The translations under genes and the position numbers were made by a program. This document shows, one piece after another, positions 51,361-52,728 of a DNA stretch of 52,728 bases (position 1 is its first letter; every line of letters starts with the position of its first letter). Where the stretch lies: assembly GCF_003026495.1 (NCBI RefSeq), contig NZ_PYMA01000027.1:1-52728 (forward strand), in the 5' to 3' direction. This stretch comes from Photobacterium sanctipauli. Lineage in GTDB: Bacteria; Pseudomonadota; Gammaproteobacteria; Enterobacterales; Vibrionaceae. The notes beneath the pieces were generated by a model, which was given only the letters and a program-made list of their open reading frames with translations, was not told where the DNA came from and searched no databases.

Positions 51361-52101
51361 ATGGATAAGTTATTAGAGTCGCTTCATAGCATAGCGCTGC
51401 AAGCTGGCGAGGTGATCATGGAGCATTACCATGATCATGTCGCCGTTATGGAGAAAGCAGATAAAAGTCCGGTGACGGCAGCTGATTTAGCGGCCAACGA
51501 AGTTATTGTTCAGCATTTGCGCCAACTGACGCCAGAGATCCCTATTCTATCGGAAGAGTCTGCCGTTATTAGTTGGGAGCAAAGAAAGAGTTGGGAAAGG
51601 TTTTGGCTGGTGGACCCACTTGATGGAACAAAAGAATTCCTCCGTAAAAATGGAGAGTTCACCGTTAACATTGCTTTGATTGATAATGGGAAGCCTGTCC
51701 TTGCGGTTGTTTATGCGCCGGCCCTGAGTAAAGCTTGGTTGGGGAATGGTGAGCAGGCATGGCTGGTGAGTGAAGCTGGCAAAGAAAAAATACGTGTACG
51801 TTCTGCTGAGATCCCAACGGTTGTTGGAAGCCGCTCACACCCAAGCCCTGCGTTAGCTGATTTTCTCACACAAATTGGCCCTCATAAGCTAGCTGAGGTT
51901 GGGTCATCATTGAAGTTTTGCTTGGTTGCTGAAGGACGAGCGCAGTACTACCCAAGACTTGGGCCTACGATGATGTGGGATACAGCAGCAGGACAATGCA
52001 TAGCCGAAAGTGCAGGGGCGAAGGTGACGAATATTGCTGGAGAGGTGTTGAGTTATCATCGGGAAGAGCTACTGAACCCGTTTTTTACTGTTTCACTCTA
52101 A
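51361..52101 (+). CDS. cysQ: 3'(2'),5'-bisphosphate nucleotidase CysQ
   Basis: CysQ removes the 3'-phosphate from PAP, the by-product of CysH, and may also control PAPS. The 246-residue inositol-phosphatase-like protein has the metal motifs SEE (64-66), DPLDGTKEF (D85, D88) and WDTAAGQCIAESAG near the C terminus. The length equals E. coli CysQ. AAGGAAAGGGG precedes the ATG. It ends the cysG-D-N-SLC13-C-Q operon; I see no clear terminator after it. In E. coli cysQ diverges from cpdB; here the two are 6.5 kb apart. Confidence 0.97.
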   Translation: MDKLLESLHSIALQAGEVIMEHYHDHVAVMEKADKSPVTAADLAANEVIVQHLRQLTPEIPILSEESAVISWEQRKSWERFWLVDPLDGTKEFLRKNGEFTVNIALIDNGKPVLAVVYAPALSKAWLGNGEQAWLVSEAGKEKIRVRSAEIPTVVGSRSHPSPALADFLTQIGPHKLAEVGSSLKFCLVAEGRAQYYPRLGPTMMWDTAAGQCIAESAGAKVTNIAGEVLSYHREELLNPFFTVSL

Positions 52102-52278
52102 TCTAATTTACCTTTTCTGTTAAATTTCTCAGCACCATCGCTATTATTAGCTAAGCTTACAATTACGGCTGAAATATGGGTGGTGCTGATTATCCATTAA
52201 TGTTGACTGTTTTCTGTTGTTTTTATCGTTTTTATGCTTGTTTTGTCTGCAGTCGATAAAAAAGTACAAAGAAAATAG

Positions 52279-52306
52279 TTGCCTCCTGTTAAACCTTCCC
52301 TATAAT
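52279..52306 (+). promoter_or_regulatory. Upstream rrn promoter
   Basis: TTGCCT (52279-52284), a 16-base spacer and consensus TATAAT (52301-52306) followed by the GC discriminator GCCGCCTC. The 16-base spacer and GC-rich discriminator are the marks of stringently controlled rrn P1 promoters, and A-rich sequence upstream could be an UP element. Confidence 0.75.
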
Positions 52307-52353
52307 GCCGCCTCACCAACAGGGACGCGCTTCTTAGTAAGCTATTTACAAGT

Positions 52354-52362
52354 TGTGGATAA
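52354..52362 (-). promoter_or_regulatory. DnaA box between the rrn promoters
   Basis: TGTGGATAA reads TTATCCACA on the minus strand, a perfect consensus DnaA box. It lies in a small palindrome CAAGTT/AACTTG (52349-52366). Confidence 0.45.
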
Positions 52363-52539
52363 CTTGTTGGTGGTTTGTCTGGTGAATTTTATTTGATGTT
52401 TCCTGCTTGACAGTGAGGGTTAAATAATTAGAATTGCCGGCCTTGCTTGCGAAATCGTTTTTAGGTCTTTAAAAAACACCTTTTACTTTTGTAAGCCTTG
52501 TCAGTAAAGAGTTTTGAAAATATTTTTTGAAATTTGTTA

Positions 52540-52567
52540 TTGACATGAGATTTTGGCGGTGTAAGAT
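52540..52567 (+). promoter_or_regulatory. Downstream rrn promoter
   Basis: Consensus TTGACA (52540-52545), a 16-base spacer and TAAGAT (52562-52567), with a very AT-rich stretch at about 52512-52538 as UP element and a GC-containing discriminator ACGCAGCC. Confidence 0.82.
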
Positions 52568-52582
52568 ACGCAGCCTCGACCG

Positions 52583-52613
52583 ACACGAAGTGTTGAGTCA
52601 GTGTTCTTTAACA
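52583..52613 (+). promoter_or_regulatory. rrn antitermination site (boxB-like hairpin and boxA)
   Basis: ACAC-GAA-GTGT at 52583-52593 forms a small boxB-like hairpin and GTTCTTTAACAA at 52602-52613 matches the rrn boxA (TGCTCTTTAACA), which recruits NusB/NusE. CAATCTGTGTGGGCACTCG a few bases later is the usual proteobacterial 16S leader. This shows that a 16S gene follows. Confidence 0.88.
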
Positions 52614-52728
52614 ATTTGACCATGCAATCTGTGTGGGCACTCGTGAAATGATAGTCAAAAGATTTATCAATGAAACTGAGTGACCAAATCGAATCGCAAG
52701 ATTCGGCACAGTCAATTCATTCATTACT

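Larger units (their letters stand above)
52102..52728 (+). other. rRNA operon promoter and leader region
   Basis: 627 bases without a protein gene. It contains an imperfect long-range repeat CAGCACCA/TGGTGCTG (52130 and 52181), two strong rRNA-type promoters, a DnaA box between them, an antitermination boxA and the start of the 16S leader. The 16S rRNA gene itself lies beyond the end. Confidence 0.85.

Noticed and set aside
1..52728. Mobile elements, prophage, CRISPR array, defence island
   Set aside because: No transposase, integrase, phage gene, regularly spaced repeat or defence protein was recognised; gene content is core chromosome throughout.

Overview
This 52.7 kb window is core chromosome of a gammaproteobacterium, almost certainly a member of the Vibrionaceae (Photobacterium/Vibrio type). 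Three things point there. Gene blocks follow E. coli order (queG-nnr-tsaE-amiB-mutL-miaA-hfq-hflX-hflK-hflC-yjeT-purA, nsrR-rnr-rlmB, rpsF-priB-rpsR-rplI, dnaB-alr, zur/dusA/pspG, fklB-oapA). Vibrio-type additions are interleaved: the Na+-motor gene motX next to purA, a CheX phosphatase next to zur, a DUF2780 protein, and an SLC13 permease inside the cys operon. The regulatory sites also follow family rules: sigma28, sigma54 and NsrR motifs, and rrn leader elements.

Layout. 1-995: end of a tRNA cluster (fMet, Gly) and a long gene-free stretch. 996-13281: queG on the minus strand, diverging from a long plus-strand run for NAD(P)HX repair, t6A synthesis, cell-wall amidase, mismatch repair, tRNA i6A, Hfq, HflX, HflKC and a small membrane protein. 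13404-17420: purA, motX, and the hmp/nsrR nitric-oxide pair with two operator-like sites in their shared intergenic region. 17541-22580: rnr-rlmB, then the rpsF ribosomal operon behind a structured leader. 22670-31371: two outer-membrane barrel proteins around dnaB-alr, then yjbQ, pgi, a cold-shock protein, cheX and zur. 31372-32195: an AT-rich gene-free region with five TGTACA palindromes. 32196-34814: dusA, pspG, a small barrel protein and an unrecognised 77-residue protein. 34974-39236: cysJIH. 39428-44767: DUF2780, fklB, oapA, elaA, a Crp/Fnr-like regulator and cpdB. 45182-52101: cysG-cysD-cysN-SLC13-cysC-cysQ. 52102-52728: tandem rrn promoters and the rRNA leader; the window stops just before the 16S gene.

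The two cys operons together encode most of assimilatory sulfate reduction: probable uptake (SLC13), ATP sulfurylase (CysDN), APS kinase (CysC), PAPS reductase (CysH), sulfite reductase (CysJI), siroheme for CysI (CysG) and removal of PAP (CysQ). Both operon promoters have a poor -35 and carry the same TATAAAA(C/A)AT box exactly 23 bases upstream of it, a good candidate for part of the CysB site.

I found no mobile element, prophage, CRISPR array or defence island, and no clearly new multi-gene system. The most interesting unexplained signals are non-coding: the TGTACA cluster, the structured block between rlmB and rpsF, the perfect inverted repeat before rnr, and the shared cys box. All readings come from inspection of sequence and remembered family features; no database search or folding program was run.
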